Positions 46,401 to 62,447 of a DNA stretch of 64,000 bases are shown one piece after another. The DNA lies in NCBI GenBank assembly GCA_029204225.1, contig CM055095.1:39178141-39242140 (forward strand). The letters run 5' to 3'. The DNA is from Diphasiastrum complanatum. Its lineage: Eukaryota; Streptophyta; Lycopodiopsida; Lycopodiales; Lycopodiaceae. Both the position numbers and the translations under genes were made by a program. Within the stretch, counting starts at the first letter, position 1. Each line of letters begins with the position of its first letter. Below the pieces are notes generated by a model that saw nothing but the letters and a program-made list of their open reading frames with translations, was not told where the DNA came from and did not search any database.

Positions 46401-47129
46401 CAACTAACCAGGTCAGACTAGTGCTCATAAAAATTTGCCACACAGCATTATAAAAAAACTAAATAAGTTAAAACAAAAAATGATAAGATGAATCAATACA
46501 AGAACACTTCTGAGCTCAAAATTTGAACCAAAATAAGTTAATTTGCAGAAATTAAAACATAAGCACAGACCGAGAATGCTATTAGGTAAAGATTGTATGT
46601 GCTTTTACCGAATCCATTCATTTTGAGTGAACAGTTAGGACAAACTTGGGATTATGTCAAATACCCATACAGGAGTATAGGAATACACGGTATACGGAAG
46701 TGCAGTGGCGACATTGGCGCGTGGCCATGTATACGAAAATTCCAACGACCTCCTGATACCCTTTCACCCTATATCCAACAATGCACATACCTGAAGAACA
46801 ACATTGAGAAAGCAATTGCTGCCAGCATTCTTCAAACCGGGCACAGTCAACATTTCATGTTCCAAATCTGAGCTGCCACGTTGTCTTTTCACAATAGAGG
46901 CTCCTTCTTTATCTGCCCCTACTAAGAAATCTTTAAACACAGGTGGAGGTAGCCATTTCATGACAATAATTGCCACCGCAGCTCCTGCTCCGATCCAACT
47001 AGCGATTGTTGCTAAACGTTTATCAGTCTTCACCAGCCTAAGAAGGTCTTGTAATTGCTGTAATATGCCGTTGTGTCTAAGGCTAAGCATTGGAAGGTTC
47101 TGAACCTTGAAATGGTTTCTGCGTCCCAT
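18889..47129 (-). CDS. UBP27: Ubiquitin-specific protease of the UBP27/USP30 type, 11 coding exons
   Basis: Exons on the minus strand: 47129-46791, 26346-26211, 22018-21918, 21785-21534, 21345-21277, 21138-21007, 20724-20587, 20318-20256, 20101-19706, 19515-19264 and 19119-18889. All use GT-AG introns, phases agree, and the total is 2109 nt (702 aa). Residues 43-59 form a membrane anchor ([17 protein letters not shown]). The Cys box is [14 protein letters not shown] (Cys106), the His box [13 protein letters not shown] (His561), and the Asp box WFLISDAIV (Asp670). ECQLC, ICSRC and the cysteines of NCVFDEQC probably bind zinc in the finger region. GRVPE joined to VLCLQIQR matches the USP30-like block. 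Arabidopsis UBP27 and animal USP30 sit in the mitochondrial outer membrane and cleave ubiquitin from substrates. This protein is longer than the roughly 500-aa Arabidopsis UBP27, mainly through a hydrophilic insert in exon 9 and acidic/serine-rich sequence before the Asp box. Confidence 0.92.
22450..23420. repeat. TTCCTAAGTTC/AGGAACCG iterated-word region in UBP27 intron 2
   Basis: The left edge (CATTGGTTCCTAGAAACGG) and a palindromic GGAACCTAGGAAGGAACCGTTCC lead into dozens of TTCCTAAGTTC(A/T)TG words. It includes a tandem duplication: 23033-23174 recurs at 23254-23418 (TGTATCTCAACAAATGTTGT, CATGCGTACAAAAGG), with a (TTCTTG)n expansion in the second copy. No coding capacity. It looks like a non-autonomous element or a nested cluster. 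Target duplications were not identified. Confidence 0.6.
23421..26210. other. Rest of UBP27 intron 2, no recognised gene
   Basis: AT-rich intronic DNA with no supported coding region or clear transposon ends. Short open frames (24698-25060 among them) match nothing I know. Confidence 0.5.
26211..26346 (-). CDS. UBP27: UBP27 exon 2
   Basis: An island of coding sequence in repeats. After the AATTTCAG acceptor it reads [15 protein letters not shown] and later [10 protein letters not shown] before a GTAAGA donor (136 nt, ends in phase 1). ALASC following LQ is the universal continuation of the USP Cys box, which fixes its place. The frame closes with exon 3 (G|AA, Glu; ELCELGPAH). Confidence 0.92.
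26453..26682. mobile_element. Small GGACGCG-word hAT-like element
   Basis: A 230-bp block. The left third is made of CGCGTCCG/GGACGCGG words in both orientations, the middle is T- and A-rich, and the right part again holds GGACGCGG, GGTCCGGACGCC and GTCCGGCCCGGACC. It is flanked by ATACAAGC (26445-26452) and TTACAAGC (26683-26690), an 8-bp duplication with one mismatch, as hAT elements make. The terminal inverted repeats are weak. GC content is far above the surroundings. It lies about 100 bp from the exon 2 splice acceptor. Confidence 0.6.
26762..27396. mobile_element. GGTTC-word hAT-like non-autonomous element, copy 1
   Basis: Flanked by a perfect 8-bp duplication CTATAAAT (26754-26761 and 27397-27404). 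The left end (CATAACCCACGG after CC) carries palindromes CCCACGGTTCTCAGAACCGTGGG and ACCACGGTTC...GAACCGTGGT. The right end carries CACCACGGTTC, GAACCGTACGGTTC and ends GGTTCATTAATTCTATG. Between them is a 300-bp array of degenerate ACAGATTTCAC units (about 26890-27210). There is no coding capacity. A second copy with the same right end lies at 44085-44329. Confidence 0.8.
27405..28050. other. Intronic stretch with a copia gag scrap
   Basis: No gene. At 27735-27790 a 54-bp piece (TTTCGATGAGTTGAATGCAA, GAGGAAATGAGAGGACAAAA) matches the copia gag sequence at 29188-29240, so a scrap of the same element has been copied or left here. Confidence 0.5.
28051..29571 (+). mobile_element. Truncated Ty1/copia element: 5' LTR, leader, gag, start of protease
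   Basis: LTR 28051-28486 (TGTCTATTAG to ATTCCAACA), then a primer-binding site TGGTATCAAAGC at 28487-28498 (one mismatch to the tRNA-Met consensus). Gag starts at about 28678 (ATGAATGATGTTGTGCTACC) and resembles the gag of the element at 58732-63074 ([20 protein letters not shown]). Frameshifts and stops break it. The sequence ends abruptly in the protease start (CWFIDSGAS) at about 29571, where Ty3/gypsy sequence begins. Confidence 0.85.
31504..34705 (+). mobile_element. Ty1/copia element B, both LTRs, perfect 5-bp target duplication
   Basis: 5' LTR 31504-31930, primer-binding site TGGTATCAGAGC 31931-31942, polypurine tract ATTAAGGGGGAG just before the 3' LTR 34294-34705. Flanks are TAGTT (31499-31503) and TAGTT (34706-34710). 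Inserted in the gypsy pol between RNase H and integrase. The LTRs are nearly alike apart from a roughly 23-bp indel and one rearranged stretch; each has a TATA-like ACTATATAAGAAGG. The interior is only 2.35 kb: a leader with GGTGCAGG/GAGGGCGG repeats is joined at about 32490 to the integrase-RT linker. So gag, protease and integrase are missing. Same LTR family as the element at 58732-63074. Confidence 0.95.
32572..34299 (+). pseudogene. Copia B reverse transcriptase and RNase H, frameshifted
   Basis: 32572-33318 carries the linker and the start of [78 protein letters not shown] frameshift near 33310 is followed by the catalytic MYVDDL (33348-33365), a TGA at 33476-33478, and then 33546-33830 ([36 protein letters not shown]). 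RNase H follows in shifted frames, up to SRTKHIEV-type sequence and [20 protein letters not shown], ending at the polypurine tract. Domain order and spacing are normal for copia; the breaks make it inactive. Confidence 0.9.
36041..36518. other. Junction stretch with poly-C and no gene
   Basis: It begins with a run of 18 C (36044-36061) followed by A-rich sequence directly after the gypsy LTR. The rest is AT-rich and unassigned. Confidence 0.5.
37056..37486. repeat. (GA)n, (GT)n compound microsatellite in the hAT 5' region
   Basis: (GA)n at 37056-37128 runs into imperfect GT-rich sequence with a repeated GAAAGAGAGGGAG(T/C)GTTTGTG unit (37129-37300), and a further (GT)n at 37453-37486. It lies between the hAT left end and the first transposase exon. 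Open frames through it are artefacts. Confidence 0.93.
37635..41645 (+). pseudogene. hAT transposase gene, multi-exon, nearly intact
   Basis: The first exon, from the ATG at 37635, holds a BED zinc finger ([35 protein letters not shown]). The second (to about 38536, donor GTATAC) and third exons hold the DUF659 catalytic part ([19 protein letters not shown], then [20 protein letters not shown]). Exon 4 starts [15 protein letters not shown]. Later exons give [19 protein letters not shown] (39606), [16 protein letters not shown] (40104) and the dimerisation region [20 protein letters not shown] with [14 protein letters not shown] (40536-40853). Two more exons (about 41069 and 41400-41645) end in an acidic Ser/Glu/Asp tail and RRAARG. 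Damage: a TAG in DADL-stop-PIRKSW (about 38511), a one-base frameshift after PWVKEL (about 39322), and an out-of-phase exon 1/2 joint. Confidence 0.85.
44085..44329. mobile_element. GGTTC-word hAT-like non-autonomous element, copy 2
   Basis: 245 bp, with ends CATAGTACCC and TTAATTCTATG (inverted CATAG/CTATG). Flanks are GCTCCATG (44077-44084) and GCTCCAAG (44330-44337), an 8-bp duplication with one mismatch. The ends are full of ACCGTACCACGGTTC and GTACGGTTCACCACGG words. The right end is nearly the same as in copy 1 (CACGGTTCATTAATTCTATG). The middle is AT-rich and lacks the ACAGATTT array of copy 1. Confidence 0.85.
44660..44770. repeat. CGAACCGTTCG iterated-word block
   Basis: CATCGAACCGTTCGAACCGTTCGGAGCCGGTTCGAATCGG is followed by an A-rich middle and ends near TCGGTTCCAACAA. 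It has the same design as the other word-rich elements, but its edges and target duplication are not clear. Confidence 0.4.
44742..45392 (+). CDS. Unidentified frame in LTR element E
   Basis: Two consecutive open stretches in nearly continuous register (44742-45050 and 45054-45392, separated by a stop) encode about 210 residues. They are mostly hydrophilic and acidic ([62 protein letters not shown]). There are no zinc knuckle, protease or RT motifs. It could be a degenerate gag-like protein or a captured host gene fragment. I do not recognise it. Confidence 0.25.
46164..46790. other. Intronic stretch beside UBP27 exon 1
   Basis: No coding content or transposon ends were recognised between the element E 3' LTR and the exon 1 donor. 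Part of the original intron may be preserved here. Confidence 0.4.
46791..47129 (-). CDS. UBP27: UBP27 exon 1 (start codon, membrane anchor, catalytic Cys)
   Basis: 113 codons from the ATG at 47129 to CAG before the GTATGT donor. It holds the N-terminal anchor and the Cys box ending NVVLQ. The start was chosen because it is the first in-frame ATG before a short basic N-terminus (MGRRNHFK) typical of outer-membrane signal anchors. It is separated from exon 2 by 20,444 bp. Confidence 0.92.
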
Positions 47130-47224
47130 CTGGATAGCTTACCCAAATTCACAACCATGATATTTAGTAAATTTTACAGCGTAAAAATTGAGCAATACAG
47201 TTGCGCAAGTTTTGCAACACCAAA

Positions 47225-47845
47225 GTCAGTCAATCACCAAATTGAGTGCCATTTTCTATTATAATATACGTTAACAACACAAATTGAATACCATTTTCTA
47301 TATCAGCACAATTTGAGTAATATATACTACAGGCCAATACAAGATCAACACAATTTGAATGCCATTTTCTATAATGTTGTAGGCTAATACAAGATCCACA
47401 CAGTTTGAGTGTCGTTATCTACAATATTGAATGTCAATACAAGATCAACACAATTTGGGTGCCATATTTTGAAATATCAGATGCTAATTCAATATCATCA
47501 CAATTTGAGGTCATTTTCTGAAGATACACAGGCCAATAAAAGTGCCATTGTCTAGAATGTTACAGGCCAATAAAGGATCAGCACAATTTGAGTTCCATTT
47601 TCCAAAATACTAAAGCCTAATACAGGTTCAGCACAAATAGACTGCCAATTTCTGACATATTAAAGGCCATTTTCCAAAATACTACTGGCGGCTAATACAA
47701 AATCAACACAATTTCAGTGCCATTTACCGGCTAGTACAAAATCAACACAATTTCAGTGCCATTTTCCATCATGTTCCAGGCTAATACAACATCGACACAA
47801 TTTGAGAGCCATTTTCTGATATCTTACAGGCTAACACAAGATCAA
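47225..47845. repeat. Degenerate tandem array upstream of UBP27
   Basis: About ten units of some 55-65 bp, each with CACAATTTGAGTGCCATTTTC, then a TACAGGCTAATACAAGATCA-like part. The units have diverged by substitutions and small deletions. The array starts about 100 bp upstream of the UBP27 start codon and covers the region where its promoter or 5' leader would be. Confidence 0.85.
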
Positions 47846-48011
47846 ACAAAAAGTTCAAAGTACGGGGATGATCAGAAAACCTATTTGTCTAAGTCCAAAG
47901 CTACTAACCTTTCGAAGATTCAAAGCGGAAGTTCAATGCCTGAAGCTTTGCCTTGCTCGGAATCAAAAACGAGGCGACATCGAAAATATAAATATGATCG
48001 TCAGGGTTTAC

Positions 48012-48064
48012 AGATCCTCCCTCCTCCCTCTTCTCTCTTCCCTCTTCCCTCTTCCCTCTTCCCT
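48012..48064. repeat. Polypyrimidine tract of CCCTCTT units
   Basis: CCTCCCTCCTCCCTCTTCTC followed by repeats of TTCCCTC. It is a strict polypurine/polypyrimidine run of about 50 bp, about 0.9 kb upstream of the UBP27 ATG. It could form a triplex or act as a GA-type promoter element. Confidence 0.8.
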
Positions 48065-48344
48065 TGCAAATGAGCAAAGAAGGGAGGAGAGTTGTCATGA
48101 GTAAGTCCTTGTAGAAGTAAGCATGTCCAAAAATGTTCAAACTATTTTGAATATTTATTTATTTATTTATACATTTATTTTATATATTCAAGTTATCTCC
48201 TCGAAATGATGTGATGTGGCAAATTTGCTCGTCGGATGATATGAATGCAGTGACAGAGTGAAGCCTGGCATCTTAGGGTGGTTGCATCATCGAGTGCCAA
48301 TGTCTCTGATCGCCCATTTTTCTTTCATCGCAAACTAGTGATGT

Positions 48345-48540
48345 GAGCCCACAAGTCTGCGGGTGGGCGGGTGTTTTGGGCGGGCAGGGCAAGGTTTTGG
48401 GCGGGTGGGGAGGGTTAATTTGAAAAATGGGGAGTTTTTGTTCTGGGCAGGGTTAGGCTGCCCGTTGGGGAAGCACGACCACTGCCCAAAAAAAAAAACA
48501 TGAAGGAAAAATTTTTTTAAAAAAGGGTCCCAAGCAGCAC
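48345..48540. repeat. GGGCGGG iterated-word element
   Basis: GTGGGCGGGTGTTTTGGGCGG and similar GGGCGGG/GGGCAGG words are dense at the left; GGCTGCCCG and CACTGCCC (inverted word) follow at the right, then an A-run. It follows the same plan as the other word-rich small elements. The boundaries are not fixed. Confidence 0.45.
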
Positions 48541-53600
<5,060 letters not shown>

Positions 53601-54899
53601 TTTTCTCATGAATCATGGAATCAACATATGATTCAATACCTTACTACAAGCAAATTCCCAATTTATCATCAAAATCAATTGAAAACAATCAATATTGCAA
53701 TATTGAAAGGAAGGCAATATTAACCTGTTGATGGTGTGCTTCTTTGACAATGGCATTCCCACCATTTCCAATTACTTGTGATGTAGAAAACTAGTGCTAG
53801 TAGCAAAGTTGAAAGAATGAAGGATAGATCACTAGTCAAAGAGAGGCAATCCCAAAATAATGTCACATGACTATATTGTAGCAAACTCTTAACTGTTCTT
53901 TAGCCTAAGTCATGAGAAGATTCAATAACTCTTTGTCTTCTTGTGAATACTCCAAGAGAGTGGGTACCCTTGTTTTTGTCGACGCCAGGTAATATTTGGC
54001 TAGAGAATAATTGATTGTCCAAGCCAATGAACATCAATAAAATAAAAACATTACTAGAAATAGTATGCCAACCATTGAACTCAACAATCCAATGGCATTC
54101 CTTAAGACAATACAACTAGGAGAGCTTCCAATCCAATAAGATAATAGTAAACTAGGATAGTTCACAATGGATATCAATTGCAATATAGTACCTATTGAAT
54201 TCATTCATCATTGTTTCACTCAAGCTTTTGAGCTAATTTATTATTACAATTACGTAAAATTAAGTTTGAACCCACATTATGGTCCTCTCTGCTTGTGAAA
54301 GTATTCTCAACATTGGATAGATTTATTTTGCATGTTAGACATTGTAGCTTATATTTTACATATGCATTGAAAAATGGTTAGTCTTTGACTTGGAATCATG
54401 GTTGCCAACAAGAATTTTTATCTAATAAGCCCTTAAATTTCTATAGATACTCCACTATAATTTCATTGCTGAGCTCTTTGGTACAAAAATTCAGCATGTC
54501 TTAACTCATAGTTCTGAGATTGATGAGCACTTCTGCTTCAGATTTAATGTCTTGAGAATAGAAATGTAAAAGACATTACATATTCACGTTTTGGATGGTA
54601 GTTCTTATTGATATACCAATTCTTGGTTGAGTTACGGCATAATTCATAATTCATACCTTGCGATTTATCTCAAGTTCACTTGTGTGAAAGCACGAATCCC
54701 TTGTATATTCTTCACGCCAAATATTGGCCCTTTTCTACTTACCATCATTCTGAGAATCTTAAGTAGCACTTGGGGGATCGATTGGTTCCCAATCATCTCT
54801 ATGGTTATTAAGCCAATTATTTCCTTCCAGAACTTTTAGTATCTAGCATCATTGTCACTAGAAAAACTTCTGTTGCAATTCATGATGTTTAAATACAGT
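53601..54899. other. Stretch with no recognised gene
   Basis: AT-rich, probably old retroelement sequence. No coding similarity was firm enough to call. Confidence 0.35.
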
Positions 54900-55110
54900 A
54901 TTGAAAATTTGTTGTACAACTTGACAAGAAATGTACTTGGTCTTCTAGGAAAAAAATCTGCCACCTTGGTGAGCCTATCTACTAAAAAACATCTGGATTG
55001 CATAATTTTCTTGTTTTAGCCAGACTAGTGATGAAATCCAGACTCCGTTTTCCTAGAATGGGTAATGACTGCCACAACCAACAAGGCACTTTCTTCCTTA
55101 GTTAAATGTA
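54900..55110 (-). mobile_element. Ty3/gypsy integrase scrap (-)
   Basis: The minus strand reads LLQPLPI, then RKRSLDFITSLAKTRK, then, after a frameshift, VDRLTKVADFFPRRPS and LVKLYN. These match the gypsy integrase block LPIP...MDFI..LPKT...VDRLTK.AHF. Short and frameshifted. Confidence 0.65.
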
Positions 55111-55506
55111 AGAATCCCATGTCATGACAAAATCCATACAACCTTCTATAGTCTCCTCCAATAAAAGTTCTTCATACCCGTACCTTCCATCTTGACTGAC
55201 TTCAATGACCTATCAAGTGTTTAAAATGAACTTCCAAGATGTTTCGTTTCTATACTTGCACCAAACAAGCCTGTCCTGAAGCTCACAACTTGGAAGTTTA
55301 TTCATTCAATTTAAATTGCAAGGCTTTCAATATAGAAAATGCTTTTTTTGCCCTCTCACTAACAGGATTGCAGAGCAAGAAAACGTCTAAAAAAGTGAAA
55401 AAGAATAGTTTGTTTTGCAAACAATATGTCTAGTTAAAAGGTGTAAATCCAGCTGAAAAAAGCCCATCACCTGATTAGATCAGTGTTAACCTCAAATATC
55501 TCCCTG

Positions 55507-55735
55507 ATAGTTCATCTTGAATAGCCCCTGTGGGCTCTATTCTTATCTCTGGAAAAAATTTGGAGCCTCTAAAAGAGTAAGGCAACTGCAAACTAAGATC
55601 TACACAATTTTAACATGCAATTGATAATTCATCTCAAATAGCCCCTGTTGGCTGCGCTTAATCTTGGACAATTTTGGAGCTGGTCAAAGAATAAGGCAAC
55701 TGCAAACTAAGATTTACACAATTTTTACTACAAAC
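55507..55735. repeat. Tandem duplication of about 113 bp
   Basis: Two diverged copies share ATAGCCCCTGT(G/T)GGCT and AAGGCAACTGCAAACTAAGA, followed by T(T/C)TACACAATTTT, spaced 113 bp apart. It lies in the 3' flank of the DEAH helicase gene. Confidence 0.85.
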
Positions 55736-56562
55736 GTCAACTGGCAGCAAAAACTTTTCCAAAATATCCGCAAACAGCACACAAACCTCGACCGTCTCCT
55801 ATTGGAGTTTATTCCTTGTTTGACAAGATGTGTTTTTGAAAGCCTGAAGCATTTTCTGCACTGTTTTTAAGGTTCCATAATCTTGACAGTATGTATTTGC
55901 TAGAGTAAGTACAACCTGTGATTTTCTACATCAATAGCCAAGGTTGGCCTTTTACACATTCACCTTCAAATATACATGAGAGCAGCCAATGAACCACCCA
56001 GTAAGTGCCTAGTTGAATCATTCAGACTACAGTTTTGAAAAATTCAAGGCTCTTGTTTAATATAATAAGTCAACATTCAGCAGAGCAGAGTAAACTCTTC
56101 ACAGAAAAGCTGAATACAGATGAACTAAAAGTATTCCCTTGCTTCAGCCTTTGTCAAAGACTACTAGAAACTGCCATTAAGGAAGTACAACCCTTTGTGA
56201 AATAGCTTTTACTAATGTCCTCAACTATCAAATAAAGTCATTACTCAAGAGGTAGGTGCAACTCTTAAATCTAGAATCATAGGATGTCGTGAAGCGTAAC
56301 TGCACCTAATAAAAAGGTGACCCCATAATGGGGGAAAAGATCCACTCTTGCCGATATTTCACATGCAAAAAAATTGAAGGGCATGCAACGATAAAGAAGC
56401 TCGAGTGTTTAAAACATAATTTTTCCAGAAACTTAAATTGATACAGTGCATCTCAAAGAAACTTTGATCAAATTAGCTTTGCTGTAGCAAAACCTGCAAC
56501 TAAGATTAATGCTTTGAGATCCAAAACAAAAATTACAGAATCAGTGCAGCCAACTAGATCCA

Positions 56563-58731
<2,169 letters not shown>

Positions 58732-59762
58732 TGTCAAAATTTGTGGTACAAATTCTAGACGAAGTTACTAGTCTTACTAGCACTCACACAAACCAAGCAT
58801 ACAGATTAAAGAGAAATCAGATTATAGGAGAATTGAGCAAAGCTCTAACATATTGGAATGATCTTGTGGTGGGGCGCCAGCCTACATATATAGTTTCTCT
58901 AATCTATGTGAAAGGCTAAAAGCCTAAAGCAAATAGCAAAAGAGCAAAAGCTAATTGCTAAAAATACTACCTATATTTGGTAAAGACCAAATGTGAATTT
59001 CGAAGTACTAAATAGATCCTAATCTAGTAGTAGTGCGCTCACCTACATGCATAAGCAATAAAAAACAAATTTCCTATAAATAGTAATGGCCCCTATAATA
59101 GCACGCAGGCATGGCCAAACTATCATTAAGGGGTATCAAATAAACGTTAATTCCTAACACTCCCCCGTAATGTTTACTTTGTAATCTATTACCCCTAGAA
59201 GTTCTCTAAACTTCTGAAACTTTTGTTTGCCAAGTCCTTTGGTAAAGATATCCGCAACTTGTTTTTCTATAGGCTCCACTTCCCCTAAAAGTAGATGGAT
59301 CCCTAGTTTCCAACAGTGTAGCCATGTAAGCAAAGTGTACATCCCCATCCTTATGATGATCCTCTTGTCGACCCTGATCTTCATGTTGCTTTTCAAGCTC
59401 TAGCTGATCTCCTAGTCCCATGTGTATTGGACTCTCCCTGTTCCACAATAACACTATCCTCGATAGTTTCATAGTACCATCTAGGCAATCTTCTAGCTTC
59501 TGATGTAAGATGCTTCCTGCCTGGTGAAGTAGGAGGTGAATAAGTATCCCATATACTTGATCTCTCCTTCCTCTTTCCTTTCTCAACCAAAGTCACTCTA
59601 GGTACTTGGATTGGCATAGGCGATACATGTCTCCATTCAGGCTCCTGTAATAACTTGTCACATAATATAGGGATTCCTCCATCTTGATAAGGTATCTATG
59701 TATCTTTATGAGTTGCCTCCTCATCAAAGATTACATCCCTACTTATGATGATTTTCTTACCC

Positions 59763-60603
59763 TCAGTCATATAACCTGTATCCCTTCTCTTGACTATCAT
59801 ATCCAAGGAATAAACACCTGGTCGCCTTAGAATCCAATTTGCTCCTGAAATCCTTAGGTCTGTGAGCATAAGCAATACTACCAAACACTCTCAAATGACT
59901 TACATCTAACTTCTGACCCGTGTAAGCTTCCTCTGGAGTCCAATTCTCTACAACCTTTGTAGGACTTCGATTCAAAAGATAAACCGCCGTCTTAACTGCT
60001 TCACCCCAAAACATATTTGGAAGATTTTTACTCTTGAACACAGTTTCCACTATAGACTGGTTCTTTCTTTCCGCAACTCCATTTTGTTGAGGCGTGTCCG
60101 TGTTTGCAAATTGTCTCTTTATACCATGATCCTTGCAAAACACCTGAAATTCCATAGAAAGATATTCTCCCCCTTTGTCCCAGTGGAGTATTTTGATTTG
60201 TCTATCTGTTTTTTTCTCACCTGTGTCTTAAACCATGTGAAATACTTGAACACTTCACCCTTATTCTTCAGAAGATAGATCCATGTGAATAGTCATCCAC
60301 AAACACCATGAAGTAACTTGCTCCCCCATAAGATTAAATCCTCATAGGACCACACAAATCTGTATGAACAAGGTCTAGAACATTTCTTGCCTTGAATGTA
60401 CTAGGCGAAAATTTCTTCATATGATGCTTGCCTAAGACACAGCCTTCACAAACCTTGTGATCAGAAACAACTTGAGGTAAACCTGTAGCCATGTTATATT
60501 TCCTCAAGACTTGTAGACTTTTGTAATTCAGATGTCCAAACCTCTCGTGCCATAGCTTACTCATTGATCCAATATCCGCAACACTTGCATGATGATCCAC
60601 CAC
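59763..60603 (-). pseudogene. Copia C GAG-pre-integrase and integrase core
   Basis: 60603-60334: LWHERFGHLNYKSLQVL and KVCEGCVLGKHHMKKF form the His-His-Cys-Cys zinc motif of the pre-integrase domain, then LDLVHTDLCGPM with the first catalytic Asp. 60155-59763: FCKDHGIKRQFANTDTPQQN, then GVAERKNQSIVETVF with the catalytic Glu, MFWGEAVKTAVYLLNRSPT and the C-terminal part (RVFGSIAYAH, RCLFLGYD). A frameshifted stretch lies between the two. Confidence 0.85.
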
Positions 60604-60707
60604 CTGAGCCTAAAGTTTGTACAACCGCCCTGCAAGTATGCCCTCAGCTACTACTACATTATCCTTCCTCTTGATGAGACACCGCTCTTCATCAAACTGC
60701 ACCACCA

Positions 60708-61083
60708 TGTGTCGCTTAGCAATAGCCGATACTGAGAGTAAGTTTTTTCTTAATTCCTGGTACATAAAGCACGTCCTTTATGTCACCAATCTTCCTTGAA
60801 GGTAGTTGAACTTGTACTTTTCCAACTCCTTTTATATCATATGTGTACTTGTCTCCCAACTTCACATTTGATCCATCATCTAATTTTGATATCATGTGTT
60901 GCTTAGGAATAGCTGATACTGAGAGTAAGTTTTTCTTAATTCCTGGTACATAAAGCACGTCCTTTATGTCACCAATCTTCCTTGAAGGTAGTTGAACTTG
61001 TATTTTTCCAACTCCTTTTATATCATACGTGTAGTTGTCTCCCAACTTCACATTTGATCCATCATCCAATTTTTGAAAATTAG
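60708..61083. repeat. 186-bp tandem duplication within copia protease
   Basis: GCTTAGCAATAGCCGATACTG at 60714 and GCTTAGGAATAGCTGATACTG at 60901 open two nearly identical units that differ at few positions, one of them a T-run length. Confidence 0.93.
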
Positions 61084-61213
61084 ATAGCCACTCTCGCCTA
61101 GGTGTCATATGCTTCGAAGCTCTTGAATCAATAAACCAATAGTCTTCTTCCTTCCAGAAGCCATCACCAGAAGATGTTGATGCCAAAAACAACTCATAGT
61201 CTTCAAGATCCAA
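60716..61213 (-). pseudogene. Copia C protease with mutated active site and internal duplication
   Basis: The frame contains YWFIDSRASKHMTPRREWL. The family active site is Asp-Ser-Gly-Ala; here the glycine codon has become AGA (Arg, 61121-61123). The block KLDDGSNVKLGDNYTYDIKG to DVLYVPGIKKNLLSVSAI then occurs twice. The second occurrence loses register through one extra T. Confidence 0.85.
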
Positions 61214-61741
61214 AGCACTTAATTTCGCATTAGATGTTTCATATTCTTCAGCAAAATTCCCGTCCTGCTTTTTCTTGAACTTCTTGTGTCAGCACTCCTT
61301 TGCATAATATCCTGATTTTACGAAATAAAGCAATTTCCTTTTCAAACCACTTTCTTCCCATCTTCTGATCGATTTGATTGATTTTCCTCCGTATCTAGCT
61401 ACTGCTTCTTCTTCTTCTTCCCTTTTCCACCCTTCTTGGTGCTTTGCTCTTGTTTCTTTGCCATGAATGCCTGTTCCTTGAAATCGTCCCTATTTTGTCG
61501 TCTCATTTCTTCCTGTAGTAATATGGCATTCACTTCATCGAAAGAAGGCCTCATTTCTCGTAACGATAACATCATTACAAAGTTCTAATAGGCCAAAGGT
61601 AGACTATTAAGCACAATGGATACCAACACTGAATCTTGAACACTTTCTCCAACGGCAATAAGTTGTCCTCCCATATCTTTCACCTGAGTGAAGTAGTCCG
61701 TTACTGATTCACTTGTACCCATCTTCAATGTGTGAAGCTTA

Positions 61742-62053
61742 TTACCGTGATTGATTTACCGTCTCATACAAGTTCTTCAGTATATCCCAAGCCTCCTTGG
61801 GTCCAGCAGCATCTCTGATATGAGGTATAATCATATCTCTAACGTACAAGTTAATGATATGATGAGCTTTTCTTCTACGTCTCTGATACTCCCGCAACTC
61901 CCTGTAAGTGGTAGGAGGTATCTCATCACCTGTGACAATCTCCCAATATTCTCTATCCTGAAGAATATTTTGCATCTTGAACTTCCATATGTCGTAGTTC
62001 ATTTCATCTAGCTTGCTAGACTCCGGCATCACAACATCATTCAACCCTGCCAT
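61742..62053 (-). pseudogene. Copia C gag, N-terminal part
   Basis: Starts MAGLNDVVMPESSKLDEMNY, then IWKFKMQNILQDREYWEIV and AAGPKEAWDILKNLYETVNQ: the UBN2-type gag domain of plant copia elements. It stops prematurely; downstream gag sequence continues in shifted frames to the zinc knuckle (about 61290). Confidence 0.85.
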
Positions 62054-62165
62054 AATACTAATCTATAGCAACTTCTAACAACCTGGTTTTTAACTATGCA
62101 ATCTTCTTTGAAGTCAGTAATCTGATTTTGTTCCAACCAGCAAGCAGATCTATCAGAAAACTAGT

Positions 62166-62447
62166 GAACAGGTCTGTGAACAGATCTGTCAGGCAACCAA
62201 CGAACAAGTCTGTCAGACAACCAATGAACAGATCTATCAGACAACCAGCGAACAGGTCTATCAGACAACCAGTGAACATGTCTGTCAGACAACCAATGAA
62301 CAGGTCTGTTAGACAACCAGCGAATAGGTCTGTTAGACAACCAGCGAACAGATTTGTCAGAACAGGTCTGTCAGAAAACCAGTGCTCAGGTATGTCAGAC
62401 AACCAGAGAACAGGTCTGTAAGAAAACCAGCGAACAGCCCTGTCTTA
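62166..62447. repeat. 24-bp minisatellite in the leader of copia C
   Basis: About twelve units of the form AACAGGTCTGTCAGACAACC plus AGCG, with scattered changes and one shortened unit (AACAGATTTGTCAG). It lies between the primer-binding site and gag. As 24 is a multiple of three, long open frames appear on both strands (NRSVRQP and similar); they are not genes. Confidence 0.95.

Larger units (their letters stand above)
26347..46790 (-). other. UBP27 intron 1, 20.4 kb, built of nested transposons
   Basis: The intron is bounded by the GTATGT donor of exon 1 and the AATTTCAG acceptor of exon 2. Almost all of it is assigned to six or more transposons described separately. Only about 106 bp of apparently original sequence remains between the acceptor and the first element (26453). 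Confidence 0.9.

Noticed and set aside
62128-62421. Long open frames on both strands with NRSVRQP-type repeats
   Set aside because: They result from a 24-bp tandem repeat in a retrotransposon leader; there is no independent sign of coding.
62166-62447. CRISPR-like array
   Set aside because: Units are contiguous with no spacers and lie in a plant copia leader.
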